Shown here: one piece after another, positions 54,187 through 64,000 of the stretch
Numbering within the stretch: the first letter of the stretch is position 1
Layout of the letters: every line of letters starts with the position of its first letter
NCBI GenBank assembly: GCA_018136815.1
Contig: CM030931.1
Location: 3,455,611 to 3,519,610 of the forward strand
Length of the DNA stretch: 64,000 bases
Direction of reading: 5' to 3'
DNA from: Isochrysis galbana
Taxonomy: Eukaryota; Haptophyta; Isochrysidales; Isochrysidaceae
The notes under the pieces: model-generated
The model's database searches: none
Told to the model about the DNA's origin: nothing
The model's input: the letters and a program-made list of their open reading frames with translations, nothing else
Translations under genes and position numbers: made by a program

Positions 54187-54747
54187 GGAGGGTCTCCCCA
54201 ACTTTTCAGAATCCTCGTCCGAAAAGACGGTGCGAAGTCCCGTCGGACCCCCCCCCCTTGCACACGCTCTGGCGGCTCACACGAGCCGAACTAGACGTCG
54301 CTCCCACTGAGAGATGTGTTTCTTTAGTCTAAAAGGTGCCTACACACTTATTAAATTAAGGGTCCGACGCCCCATATTGCCAATAAAGCAAATTTCAAAC
54401 CCCGGTGCCCCAGCGATGACGTCCGCGCATGCACATGCGCACCACACACAGCTCGCACACGGCCCATTAGGCTGTCATAGGATGCTCCTTGACTGTCCCG
54501 ACCCTCGCCCCGCAGGATTCGCCCGGGCTCGCGATTGACGAGGAGCTGGAGCACCAGGACGCCATGGCGCTCGATGCTGCTCGCTGGTCGACAAAAGTTT
54601 GTTGGCCGCTGGCGGGACAGGTGCGCTGCCGATCGCGCCCGCTCTGGCGCAGGTCGACCAGGCCCGTACCTACAATGCCTCTGCCGTCCCAAACGTCAGG
54701 TTCCCGACTCGTCTTTCGACGCTGTGAGGCAGGGAGAAGAACAAAAA
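54187..54747. other. Intergenic, no gene recognised
   Basis: Contains a C-run (54250-54258) and unremarkable GC-rich sequence. Frames of 60-110 codons on both strands are mutually contradictory and lack domains. Confidence 0.4.
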
Positions 54748-54922
54748 AAAATCTTCTTAAAATTTCCCGCTACATGCGCGGCGTGAGGCAGCGTGCTATT
54801 GAACCTCCCTACTACCCAACCCTAACCCCTATCAACCCCCTTCCCCTTCCCCAGTTCCCTCTTTAACGGAGAAGCCGGTTCCAGGGAGGCCGTGCGCGCT
54901 GCTTCGGCCGGGAGTCGGAGAG
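54748..54922 (-). mobile_element. 3'-end fragment of the LINE present at 15.5 kb
   Basis: It aligns with 15504-15690 on the same strand (AATCTTCTTAAAA, GCGGCGTG, CCCAACC.TAACCCCT, CAGTTCCCTCTTTA). It has the same terminal hairpin (CCGC, 7 nt, GCGG) and A/T tail. It is a severely 5'-truncated copy. Immediately to the right, GATATCAGGT words repeat (54930-55005). Confidence 0.75.
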
Positions 54923-55131
54923 AAGCACAGTTGCTCCGTCAGCCTGATATCAGGTCCTGATATCATGATATAAGGTCCACCAATCCTGATACCTGATATC
55001 AGGTCATGCCTTTATAAGTACTATTATAAGTATTAAAGAATCATTTTGGCGCGAAAATACAGCGGGGGAGGGAAGAGGCGGGAACGCGACACGCGACACC
55101 CCGTTCCTCGGCGAGCGAGCGAGGGGGCCGC

Positions 55132-55557
55132 ATGGACATGGATGATGATGAGAGGGACATGGGCTGGAGTGTATGGGGGATGCAGCCCGTGCGGGACCTC
55201 AAGGGCTCTGCCCTTGAGTGGTCTACGATCGAAGAGGCGAATGGCCGCGCCAAGAGCGTGCGTGCGAAGTGCTGCATCTTTTGCGGCCATGCGTACGTCG
55301 GTGGCCCCACGAACATTCGGCAGCATCTAGACAAGATGTTGCCGAACCGGAACGTCCGAGCTTGCAAGCCCAAGGCGGACTGGGTCGTCCGCCACAACGA
55401 GGTCGTCGAAGAGCTCCGAGCTCGCGCTCGCAAGGCAATGGCAGAGGAGAAGGAGGAGCACAAGCGACAGATAGCCCACAACCAGGGCCGCGCGATCGCT
55501 GCGAGCAGCGAAGAGCACGCGCTGACCATCCCATCATATCCGAATATGCCGCCCTAG
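55132..55557 (+). CDS. BED-type zinc-finger protein, possibly hAT transposase N-terminus
   Basis: A 141-codon frame from ATG 55132. After an acidic start, residues about 45-78 give CCIFCGHAYVG, then NIRQHLDK and a later Cys (VRAC), compatible with a C-x2-C ... H-x-x ... C BED finger. A charged helix follows (ELRARARKAMAEEKEEHKRQ). BED fingers often sit at the N-terminus of hAT transposases. No catalytic RNase-H-like domain follows, because tandem repeats begin at its end (55545). It could be a host gene captured from, or a remnant of, a hAT element. A hAT-like non-autonomous element starts 1.1 kb downstream. Confidence 0.55.
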   Translation: MDMDDDERDMGWSVWGMQPVRDLKGSALEWSTIEEANGRAKSVRAKCCIFCGHAYVGGPTNIRQHLDKMLPNRNVRACKPKADWVVRHNEVVEELRARARKAMAEEKEEHKRQIAHNQGRAIAASSEEHALTIPSYPNMPP

Positions 55558-55900
55558 CAGCAACACCAATCGCCGCCCCCGCCCGCGCGCATCGCGCCAT
55601 AGTCGGCCGTGTGTGGCGCCGACGACCACGCCAACGTCACCGGGCCGAACGGGCCGAGTGCCCGACTTTCGACCGCGACCGGGCGCGCTGCCGGCGCCTT
55701 CTCGGCCATCCACTAAGATAGAATGACACAACAGGCATTACTTGCAAAGATGCCGCCCTAGCAGCTACGCCAATCGCCGCCGCCGGCCGCACACATCGCG
55801 TCGAAGTTGGCCCTGCGCAACATCGACAACAAGACCAAGGGGGCCGAATGGGCCAGAGTGCCCAACTTTCGCACGCGACTGCGCTTGCCGCTGGCGCTCT
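55545..55900. repeat. Two tandem units of about 203 nt
   Basis: ATGCCGCCCTAGCAGC begins at about 55547 and again at 55750. Each is followed by CCAATCGCCGCC, a GCATCGCG/ACATCGCG block and later TGCCC.ACTTTCG. A related piece lies at 3190-3340. The first unit overlaps the last codons of the BED ORF. Confidence 0.65.
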
Positions 55901-56669
55901 CTTGCCCCTCAGCTTGCTTAGGGCGATCTAAATCTCATCACATGAAATGGTTCCGCCCCAGGAGCCAAATCCATGTACCTAGCGGCCACGGCGCCACGGC
56001 GCACGCCTTTGCGGTGAAGGCGGAGGTGAGAGGTGAACACGCCACACACTAGCTCTCAAAATTTCGGATCAACGGTGGGCGCGAACGCGTGGGGCCGGGC
56101 CAGGAGGCTTTGAGGGTTACAAGCAGGCCCTGAACGGGCCGGTCGCGACCAGCCCGTCGCGCCGCACGGCCACATGAGGAGCTGCACCTCCAGGCGTCCA
56201 AGCGAGCGCTTCTCGACGTCAATCGGGCCGTGGCCCTGGGCGTCGGGCCGGATCGAATCGAGGCATTCCTGCGGTGCGAGGGGCCAGGACGGGTTAGTAC
56301 GAGTGTGTGCGACCCTCAAGAACCAGCGTGCGACCTACTAGTCACCCCCCACCCTGCTCGCGAGAGCTCTGGGCTCTGCATGGCCACCACCTCCAGGCCA
56401 TTCTTCGGCCGATCGCGGGCGATCGGACGTCGCGGAAGCTCCGCGTTTCTAATAGTGATGCGCCCCACATTCACCACTCTGATTCCCTCCCGTGAGCGCC
56501 CGCCCCAATCTCCCAAAATAGCCCGCCACGCGCGGGGGAAGGGAGGGGAGTCCCTCACCGACGCCATTGCCCTTCGTGGGGCGGGAGGGGGTCGTTCGGA
56601 GTGGGGAGGGAGTTGGCGGGGCAGGTAGGGGGGGACCCTAAGGAATCCTTGGACACCCAGGGGAGGTGG
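55901..56669. other. Intergenic, no gene recognised
   Basis: GC-rich with no domain-bearing frame. It includes the insertion site of the hAT-like element. Confidence 0.45.
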
Positions 56670-56677
56670 GAAATAGT

Positions 56678-58051
56678 CCTAGATGGGAAAAACAGAGGGA
56701 GGGCGTCCAAAAACAGTAAAAACAGTCTGTTTTTGGCCTTTGTAGAAAAACAGACAAAAACAGTCCCAAAAACAGTACCGGAGGGGGGGGCTCTCTAACG
56801 AATTCTTGCCGGGCGAGGGCGCTCGGTCGGGCGCGCGCGCTCTCTCTCCCGCTCGCTCACTCGCTCTCCCTCTCTACCTCTCTCGCTCCCCCCCTCTCGC
56901 GCTCTCTCCCCCTCGCTCTCGCGCTCTCCCTCGCTCTTCCCCGCTCTCCCTCGCTCTCCCTCGCTCTCCCTCTCGCTCCTCCCCCTCCCTCTATCTCGCT
57001 GCCTCTCTCTCGCTGCCTGGCTCTCGCTGCCACTCTCTCGCTGCCTGGCTCTCGCTGCCTCTCTCTCGCTGCCTCGCTCTCGCTGCCTCGCTCTCGCTCG
57101 CGGCCTCGCTCTCGCTCGCGGCCTCGCTCTCGCTCGCGGCCTCGCTCTCGCTGCCTCGCTCTGGCTGCCTCGCTCTGGCTGCCTCGCTCTCGCTGCCTCG
57201 CTCTCGCTGCCTCGCTCTCGCTGCCTCGCTCTCGCTGCCTCGCTCTCGCTGCCTCGCTCTCGCTGCCTCGCTCTCGCTGCCTCGCTCTCGCTGCCTCGCT
57301 CTCACTGCCTCGCTCTCGCTGCCTTGCTCTCCCCTCTCTCGCTCTTCCCTTTTTCGCTCGCTCTCCCTCTCTCTCTCTCTCTCCCCCCCCCCCTCACTCT
57401 TTCTCGCTTGCTCGCTCTCCTTTCTCTCCCTCCCTCGCTCGCTTTCGCTCGCTCTCCCTCCCCTCCTCCCTCCCTCCCCCCCTTTGTGTCTGTCTCTCCT
57501 CGCGCTTTGTCTCTCCCTCGCGCGCGCGCTCTCTCGCTCTCTCTCCACCTCCACCCTCCTCCCCCGTGCTCTCTCTCCCCCTTGCTCTCTCTCCCCCTCG
57601 CTCCCTCTCCCCTAGCTCTCCTTCTCCTTCTCCCTCGCTCTTGCTCCCTCTTGCTCCCTTCTTTATCTCTCTCTCCCTTGCTCCCTCTCCCCCTCGCTCT
57701 CCCTCTCCCTCTCTCTTGCTCCCTCTTGCTCCCTTCTCTCTCTCCCTCTCCCTCCCTCTCTCTCCCTCTCGCTCTGTGCCCCCCCCCCCTTCCCTCGCCC
57801 TCCCTCCCTCTCACTCTCCCCTTCATCACCCTTCTCTCTCTGCCCCCCCCGCCCTCTCTCCCCTCCCCCCTCTCTTTCTCTCCAAGCACGCGTGAGTGCG
57901 CGCGCATATGTTCATGCTCAGCGCGCGGTGCATGAGTGCTCGCGTTGCCATTCAAAAGCGGAGACAAAAACGGAAGGGATTGCAAAAACGGCAAAAACGG
58001 CCTGTTTTTGGCCTTCACAGAAAAACGGTAAAAACGTATTTCCCATCTAGG
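56678..58051. mobile_element. hAT-like non-autonomous element carrying a pyrimidine satellite
   Basis: Perfect 13-bp terminal inverted repeats (CCTAGATGGGAAA at 56678-56690; its complement at 58039-58051) are flanked by the 8-bp direct repeat GAAATAGT (56670-56677 and 58052-58059). Left subterminal sequence has about five AAAAACAG words and one inverted copy. The right has about five AAAAACGG words and one inverted copy. Ac transposase of maize, a hAT enzyme, is known to bind AAACGG subterminal repeats. The interior (56806-57890) is CT/CG pyrimidine satellite, including a 14-nt CTCGCTCTCGCTGC array at about 57000-57330. No transposase. Confidence 0.85.
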
Positions 58052-58059
58052 GAAATAGT

Positions 58060-59131
58060 GGTTAAAATGAGTGAGTGACCGGGCTACTCTTACCCCCCCA
58101 GTCCCACGTCCCACGCCTTTGGTCGAAGCAGCGCGCGCGGCCTCCCCTCCCCAATTCTCCAGAGAAGAGAACAGGGGGAGGGGAAAGGGGTAGTGTTAGG
58201 AAGGGGGGGGTAGTTTGGAGTCGTATCAGCAATCTGCCTCGCGCCGTGCAAGCAGCGGCTAGTTTTTTGAGTTTTTTTTTACAGTTCAGGGGCTCCTCCT
58301 CTGGCGGAGACTGGGGTCGATTTGTTTTTTCCCACCGAGATGGCTTCTGAAGAGGCGCCGAGCTCGCTCCTTCGAGTTCCGATGATCGCGCGGGAAGGCA
58401 GAGCGGCCTGAGGGAAGGGGGGGAGAGGGGGAGAGGGGGGGCGGGGGGGGGAGGGGGCGGGGGCGGGGCGGGGCGGGGGGAGGGGCGGGGGGCGGGAAGC
58501 GCCGTGCCCGGAATCTGGACGGGCTTCCGCCGACCAAAGCTGGGCGGGCGCGCGGGGGGTTCCGCGCACGAGCGCTCGTCCCCCCCACCCGGCGGCGGGG
58601 GGGGGGCGGCGGGGGGGGGCGGGATCCGCCGCCGCCCCAACCCGCGACGCCGAGAGGAACACCCACGCACGGCGACCTGTCCAGAGAGAGAGCGCCCGAC
58701 CCCCCTTCGTTTATGGTATGTCAGCCTTCCGATTTGGTGAGAAACGGCAGCGTGGCGTCGAGTCCAAGCGTGGCCAACGATGACCGGTGCAACCCCGTGG
58801 GAAGTGACACGTAACCACGCCCCTTTTTTTCTGTGAACGGGGGGGTGGCTCTTGTGGCTTGGAGACTTCCCACCCACAACTTCGTCGTCTCGTCGTCCGT
58901 CGGGCACCCACAACACTTCAGCGGACGAGAGCGAGCTCGCGGGAGGGGACAAGATGCGAGGCAGAGAGTAAGAGAGAGTAAGAGAGAGAGAGAGAGAGAG
59001 AGCGGTTTCTCCGGTCGGTCGAGTCGTGCGAAAGGCAGAAACATACAGAGAGAGAGAAACGGAAGGTGCTCGTACCCCTTAGACTTGGGCGAAGAGAAAT
59101 TGAGAGAGAGAAGAGTTGGCGCGCTCGACGG

Positions 59132-59180
<49 letters not shown>

Positions 59181-59370
59181 CCTCTCGATCCGTTCTCCTT
59201 CCAATCACGCGGTCTCGCCCCGTCGCTCACTCGCGCGCAATGGAGATCTAACCACTTTTGGTCTTCAGAACCCTTCCCCCGAACCCCTCCCCCTCGCCCT
59301 CCCCCTCCCCTCTCTCTCGGAAGGGGCGAGGGGGGTATCCCCCCCTTCCCCCCCACCCCTCCACCCTCCG
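58060..59370. other. G-rich promoter region of the protease gene
   Basis: Many G-runs at 58415-58620, GA repeats (58970-59001) and a CT repeat (59133-59177) precede the ATG at 59371. Pro/Arg-rich frames on both strands reflect base composition and were not accepted. The region probably contains the promoter and 5' untranslated region of the downstream gene. Confidence 0.55.
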
Positions 59371-61746
59371 ATGGCCGCCCTCTCCCTCACACTCCTCCTC
59401 CCCTTCTCGTCCCCCTCCCCATGCGACTGCGTCACCGCTGCCTCGCCGCTCTCCGCCGGCGTGGAGGTGGGAGGCAGGCTGGGCTGTGAGGCGCACCTCG
59501 GTGACTCCATTCTCTTCTGCTATGTGCTGCAGCCCTCAGACTGTGCGCAGGCGACCCTTTCCCACTTCTTCGTGGGCGCTGGATGGAGGTACTGCACCCT
59601 CCCGCCCTCCCCGCCACCAGCCATCCCCACGCCAGCGCCGCCGCCTGCACCACCGCTGCGGCCCCCACGCCCGCCGCACCCATCGCCGCCGCCCCTCCTC
59701 ATCTCGGAGGAGTGCAGCGCGGCTGCCGTGCACGCGCGCATCGTGGGAGGCAGCACGGCGCATCCGCTGGAGTTCCCTTTCGTCGTCTCGCTCCGCACCA
59801 TCGGAGGATCCCACTTTTGCGGCGGCACGCTCATCGCTGAGCAGTGGGTTCTCACCGCGGCGCACTGCAAGGCCTCAGCCGCCTCGCTCCTCGTGGTTGT
59901 TGGGATGCACGCGACATTCACCTCCGTCAGCGACCCGAACGTGCGGTTGTACCGTGTGCGCTCGGTCCATGTGCATGAGCTGTACGGTTCCAGCGAAGCC
60001 CAGAGCGAGAACGAATACGACCTAATGCTGCTAGAGCTTGAGGCGCCAGTGCACGGTGGCTGTGGCGGCCGGTGTGCGCCCATTGACGAGATCGACGGTC
60101 CTGGCGACACGTCGCTGCAGGCACCAGGGCAGTGCCTCACGATCGCCGGCTGGGGCTCCCTGACGTACACTGGGCCGGTCGCTAGCACGCTCCAAAAGGC
60201 GCACGTGCCCGTGCAGTCGCTCGCGGACTGCCGCGCGGTCTACGGCAGTGCTTCCGTGGCTGACGATATGATCTGTGCTGGCTACAAGGAGGGCGGTGTC
60301 GACTCGTGCCAGGGCGACTCGGGCGGGCCGCTCTTCGGGATCGTGCCTGGTCGTGGCAGTGTGCTCGTCGGCGTCGTCTCGTTTGGTTTCAAGTGCGCCG
60401 AGCCGGGCGTGCCAGGCGTCTACATGCGGGTTGCCGCCTTTCGGCCGTGGATTTGCCAGCGCGCGGGCGTGGGCTGTGTCAGCAGCCCCACCGCACCACC
60501 GGGCCTGCCACGCCCACGCTACCCGCCAGCGCCCCCGTCACTACCGCCGTCCCCGCGCGCTCCGCCTGCACCACCGCCGGTCGCGCCAGGCATGATGCGC
60601 GTCTTCAGCACAGTGACGGTGGCGACGCTCTCAGGCTTCATCTCGCTCTTCAACGCAGACGAGTGGCGACGCTCCATCGCTGCCTTCGTCGGCCTGCCCC
60701 TCGACGCCGTCGTCATCGCCGACGTGGCGGCCGGAAGCGTCATCGTCAGAAGCGCCGTCCAAACGTCAACACGCGCCGCAGCCGAGGCGGCTGCCTCGCG
60801 GCTCGCGTCGCTGGACCCGGTCGCAGCGTCCAGGGCGCTCGGCTTCTTTGTCCTCTCCATCAATACGGGAGAAGTCACCATCAAGGATGTGCCCAGCGCC
60901 CAACCAACAGGCCGCTCTACGAAGCCGTCGGACACTCTTGTCGCTATTGCCATCAGTGCCGGCGTCTCCGTCGTGCTGCTCGTCTGCGCAGTCTTGGGGT
61001 GCTACCTCTGCAGCACACGAACGCGCCGCCGTAGGGGTTCACCTACTAGCCGCCGCGTGCGGCGGAGGCACATCATGCTCCACCGGGAGAAGTCCACTGT
61101 AAAGTCCCATGCACCGCGCGAGAGCAGCGTGAGCCTGAGCAGGGTGACGGTCACGCGTGAGAACACATGCATGTCGATTTGCAGCACCTCGATGAGCAGC
61201 ACGCAACCCTCACGCCAGAGCACATTCGCAACGCTCTCTGTGGGCGAACGGTCGCTAAGCGCTTGGTCGAGCGACGAGCGGAACAACTCCGCCAGCTCGA
61301 CGCCCTGGGGAGCTTCCTCGCCCCGCTCCGCGCCTCCGCACGCGCCCTCCTCTCCATGCTCTGCCGGTGCTACATCCTGCGCCGTCACCGCATCCCAATC
61401 CTCGCCGTGCTGCGCATCGCCGCATGCGCCCTCCTCGCCGCTCTCCAGCCAGAGGCGCTGGCTTGACGCGCAGGCCCACTATGCGGGGCTAACGCCGGAC
61501 GGGCGGGATGCAGGTGAGAAGGACTCGTCAGCACGGCCGACTGAGAGGCTGCGCGCTTCCGGCCGGTCAACTGAACGTCTGCGCTCCTCGAGAAGCGATT
61601 GTGAGAGTGTGGATGGACAGACCGGGGGAGGAGCGACATCAAGCTTGTTCGGCTCCGGCCGCTTCGTCTCAACGTTGGGCGAGAAGAGGAGCGCGTGTTC
61701 GTTCGCTGAGTTGAAGGCACAGCTGAGCGGGAGCTCACTCGTGTAA
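59371..61746 (+). CDS. Membrane-anchored trypsin-like serine protease (S1A)
   Basis: A 791-aa single-exon protein. MAALSLTLLLPFSSP begins a likely signal peptide. A Cys-containing region and a Pro-rich linker (residues about 78-112) precede the S1 domain. Activation site ARIVGG puts Ile at 124. His165 (LTAAHC), Asp217 (EYDLML) and Ser317 (GDSGGP) form the catalytic triad. Asp six residues before the Ser indicates trypsin-like Arg/Lys specificity. A second Pro-rich linker leads to an alpha/beta-looking module (FSTVTVATLSGFISLFNADE, VGLPLDAVVIADVAAGSVIV). Then comes a TM helix (about 522-547), a basic stop-transfer segment (RTRRRRG) and a long Ser-rich cytoplasmic tail. The enzyme should act outside the cell or in the endomembrane lumen. 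ATG 59371 is chosen over upstream starts, which translate CT repeats. Confidence 0.93.
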   Translation: MAALSLTLLLPFSSPSPCDCVTAASPLSAGVEVGGRLGCEAHLGDSILFCYVLQPSDCAQATLSHFFVGAGWRYCTLPPSPPPAIPTPAPPPAPPLRPPRPPHPSPPPLLISEECSAAAVHARIVGGSTAHPLEFPFVVSLRTIGGSHFCGGTLIAEQWVLTAAHCKASAASLLVVVGMHATFTSVSDPNVRLYRVRSVHVHELYGSSEAQSENEYDLMLLELEAPVHGGCGGRCAPIDEIDGPGDTSLQAPGQCLTIAGWGSLTYTGPVASTLQKAHVPVQSLADCRAVYGSASVADDMICAGYKEGGVDSCQGDSGGPLFGIVPGRGSVLVGVVSFGFKCAEPGVPGVYMRVAAFRPWICQRAGVGCVSSPTAPPGLPRPRYPPAPPSLPPSPRAPPAPPPVAPGMMRVFSTVTVATLSGFISLFNADEWRRSIAAFVGLPLDAVVIADVAAGSVIVRSAVQTSTRAAAEAAASRLASLDPVAASRALGFFVLSINTGEVTIKDVPSAQPTGRSTKPSDTLVAIAISAGVSVVLLVCAVLGCYLCSTRTRRRRGSPTSRRVRRRHIMLHREKSTVKSHAPRESSVSLSRVTVTRENTCMSICSTSMSSTQPSRQSTFATLSVGERSLSAWSSDERNNSASSTPWGASSPRSAPPHAPSSPCSAGATSCAVTASQSSPCCASPHAPSSPLSSQRRWLDAQAHYAGLTPDGRDAGEKDSSARPTERLRASGRSTERLRSSRSDCESVDGQTGGGATSSLFGSGRFVSTLGEKRSACSFAELKAQLSGSSLV

Positions 61747-63626
61747 GCAGTGGTCGGCCGCCCATGTGCGCCAACGCAGCTGTAGCGCAGAACTTCTCGG
61801 GGAGAGCTCAGCATCCACACGCGCTCTCGGCGACAAATGTGGCCTAGCGGATAGCCCCCACTTGCCACTCGCCCCCTGCCTTTGCAATCGTGCCGCTGCC
61901 GACGCACGTGCTTCCTGTGCGTGAGTGCACTCCGAGCGGTCTGGCATTGTTAATTTGAGTGATCGGCAACTTGTCTATGGCTGAGAACCACTCCTATTAG
62001 TTTCTAGGGTTGAAATTCTACTTCTGCCGCCAAAGTGTTCATTGCCAGGTTTGCCCAATTGCAGGCACATGGCTTTTTCGAGCCATGTTCAATTTGATAT
62101 CGTCGTCTGCCCTTGCCGATTGAGAGTCGCAGATTCGACTGAAGCTTACGACGTGGTGATGCTCTAAAAAATCATGAGCGGATCAACCCACGCGAGGTGC
62201 GCTATGCTCTTGATCGTAAGCCATACGGGGCACAGCTGGCGCGCGGCGTCGAGATGCTCGTGAGTAAGAGTACAGATTTAGTACTAACGACCGTACGTGT
62301 TCTGACGTGTTCGTGTGCCGTGTACCCGGCTAGCGCGTGTGCGTTGCGTGGTTGTGTATCTGGTGCGTGCATTGCTACTGCGCGCTACGCTCAACCTACT
62401 TTTATAAGTAGGGGTCAATGGGGCGACCTCGCGCCCCCCTCACTCCCACCACGGACACCCCCCGGACCCCCAGTGGGCACGGGCCGCGAGCCGCACTCAC
62501 ACGCCCGCATTGGGCCTGCCCTTGAGCTGACTACCTCCCTGTCCCTGGTCGCCAGGGCCATACAAGGCCTCTAGGCGGCTCCCATGCGCGCCAGCGAGGC
62601 AAAAATACCAAAGCATACGAGTTTGACTTATGGTTGCAGCCTCTCGCGAGCGCTGCATATGAGCGCTGCGTATGGGGATTATCTGTGCATTTATATGGGA
62701 TTTCAAAATAAAACTATTCGCATGGTCCTCTTTCTAAGGAACGCGACCTGCCCTTGTGAGTCGCAGTTGCGTATGCGCTAAGGCATTGGCGCGGTGAAGG
62801 TCCAAGTTGCTTCCATCTCCGTCGCCATTGCGTCTCGGAGCTTGGAGCTTGGCTCCATCACTATTCCCATAGGGGGCGCCCATCTCGGGGGCTGTGTTTA
62901 TGGTTATGGTGCCACGGCACGGCTCTAATGTGCGTGTGCCGCCGCTCACATTGCTGAGGCTTGTCCTACAACTTGCGTCGCTTGCCCCCACGTGTGCTCT
63001 CGTCGCCCCCGGTGAACCCTCCGTCTTCATGCCTCTCCCCATTCTTTCAGACCATGTTACATCTCACCACACACCTGCACAGTTACTAAAGCCACAGCCT
63101 GGCATGGCCCACCCTTGCCACTCACAGTGGCTCATGTGGATCGACATTTTTGGTGGCTCTTGATCGCAAGGTCAGCGTTTGTGGTAGCCTAACCCTGAAG
63201 CCCACATACCTATGTCGATGAGCCCCATGGCCTTGCGACCAAGAAGTAAGTCAAACGTATGAGGGCCTTTGCTTTTCATACATCAGACCAAGAAGTCGCG
63301 TGAGAACGAGCTTACATATTGAACAATGGTCTTACCATCCCATGATACTGCCATGTTCCACAACCTGCACATGTACTTGTACCACCGCAACGGCCAACGG
63401 GCATACACGTACCATTGGGTGATGGGCGAGAATAGACACAAAACGAACGTCGAGCCTTTCTTGTGGGAGAGTCATTAATGCATCGTGGTGTCGCCATGCT
63501 GCTCTCTTTGAGATCTCCGTGCCATTTAGCATCCTCCCGTGTTCGCCTAGCTACGTGCCGCATGAATTGTGAGGTACCTCTATCTTCTCTCCTCTTGACA
63601 AAGGCCCCATCCCTGCAACGAAGCCA
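61747..63626. other. Intergenic, no gene recognised
   Basis: No domain-bearing frame. Around 63040-63110 there is faint similarity to 47960-48080. The right end holds the 3' flank of the ABHD11-like gene. Confidence 0.45.
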
Positions 63627-64000
63627 TCACCGTGGTGTGACCGACGGGACGTCGAGAAAGTTGGAGGTGATAACAAGCAACGCTTCGGGCTCGTCGGCAT
63701 GGATCCAGTGATTCGCATTGCGAATCTTGGAGATCGAGAAATGTACAAACTGCTCCTGAATGTTTGCCAAGTGTGATGAGCGGACATACTTGGACTGCCC
63801 CCCCGTCACGAAGAGCGTGTTGCCGTCGTACCGTGGCAAGTCACCGAAATCCCAGTCAGCCAGATCATCGAGCGAATTGGCAATCCCCTCCAAATTGATG
63901 CGCCACGCAAAGCCCTCGCCACTCCGTCTGACGAGGTTCATCAGGACAAACGCCCGCAGTCCTGCGTCCTGCACGTGGCGAGCCAGAATGGCATCGGCCT
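63627..64000 (-). CDS. ABHD11-like alpha/beta hydrolase, C-terminal part
   Basis: The minus-strand frame is open from the right window edge to TGA at 63627, so the N-terminal part and nucleophile lie outside. Visible are LRAFVLMNLVR, FAWRINLEGIANSLDDLADW, NTLFVTGGQSKYV and the catalytic His segment NANHWIHADEPEALL, all in the order found in ABHD11 and related YbfF-type esterases. ABHD11 is a mitochondrial serine hydrolase in animals. The location here is unknown because the N-terminus is missing. Confidence 0.88.
   Translation of the reverse strand, partial: ADAILARHVQDAGLRAFVLMNLVRRSGEGFAWRINLEGIANSLDDLADWDFGDLPRYDGNTLFVTGGQSKYVRSSHLANIQEQFVHFSISKIRNANHWIHADEPEALLVITSNFLDVPSVTPR

Noticed and set aside
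54780-54850. Possible telomere-like CCCTAACCCCT sequence
   Set aside because: Only one or two units occur, inside a LINE 3' fragment that is repeated at 15.6 kb.
56806-58114. Frames of 187-270 codons (Ser/Leu/Pro/Arg/Glu repeats)
   Set aside because: They translate the pyrimidine satellite inside a transposable element and are open on both strands.

Overview
The window is nuclear DNA from a GC-rich microbial eukaryote, most likely an alga with a red-derived secondary plastid; a haptophyte fits best, but this is inference. Genes are split by short spliceosomal introns (about 75-260 nt, mostly GT-AG, one likely GC-AG). A release factor 3 begins with a signal peptide followed by an AYA-WAP motif, which resembles plastid presequences of red-lineage algae. 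The DNA between genes is full of CT/GA microsatellites, long G or C runs and retroelement debris. No operons, ribosome binding sites, tRNA, rRNA or CRISPR arrays were seen.

Left part (1-15 kb): the 3' part of a CAMTA-like calcium/calmodulin transcription factor gene (CG-1 domain end, IQ motifs), a full-length ABCB/MDR-type exporter in at least three exons, a three-exon D-cysteine desulfhydrase-like PLP enzyme on the minus strand, and a decayed coiled-coil gene. Middle (15-30 kb): a LINE copy with ORF1 and endonuclease, an 0.8-kb terminal-inverted-repeat transposon, an unrecognised 268-aa protein, two convergent leucine-rich-repeat loci, and a chromovirus remnant whose LTR was later split by a LINE. 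30-43 kb: a MIC19/CHCHD3-like twin CX9C protein, a divergent pair (small heat-shock-like protein and a cation-diffusion-facilitator homologue lacking its metal ligands), a small membrane protein, a large palindrome, a LINE ORF1 element and plastid RF3. 43-55 kb: an internally deleted LINE, an internally deleted chromovirus with a chromodomain, an Mpv17/PMP22 protein, a UBE2S-like E2 and a small two-exon protein. 55-64 kb: a BED-finger ORF, a hAT-like element, a membrane-anchored trypsin-like protease and the C-terminal part of an ABHD11-like hydrolase.

The host genes are unrelated single-copy functions: export, sulfur amino-acid catabolism, mitochondrial cristae, plastid translation termination, ubiquitin chain elongation, extracellular proteolysis. 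They do not form one pathway. The most coherent unreported signals are in the mobile DNA. Two elements with the same CCTAGATGGGAAA terminal repeats carry 8-bp target duplications and subterminal arrays of AAACRG-like words, which looks like a non-autonomous hAT system. Separately, three LINE-type insertions each have 17-bp target duplications, and LINE-type copies share a small 3' hairpin.
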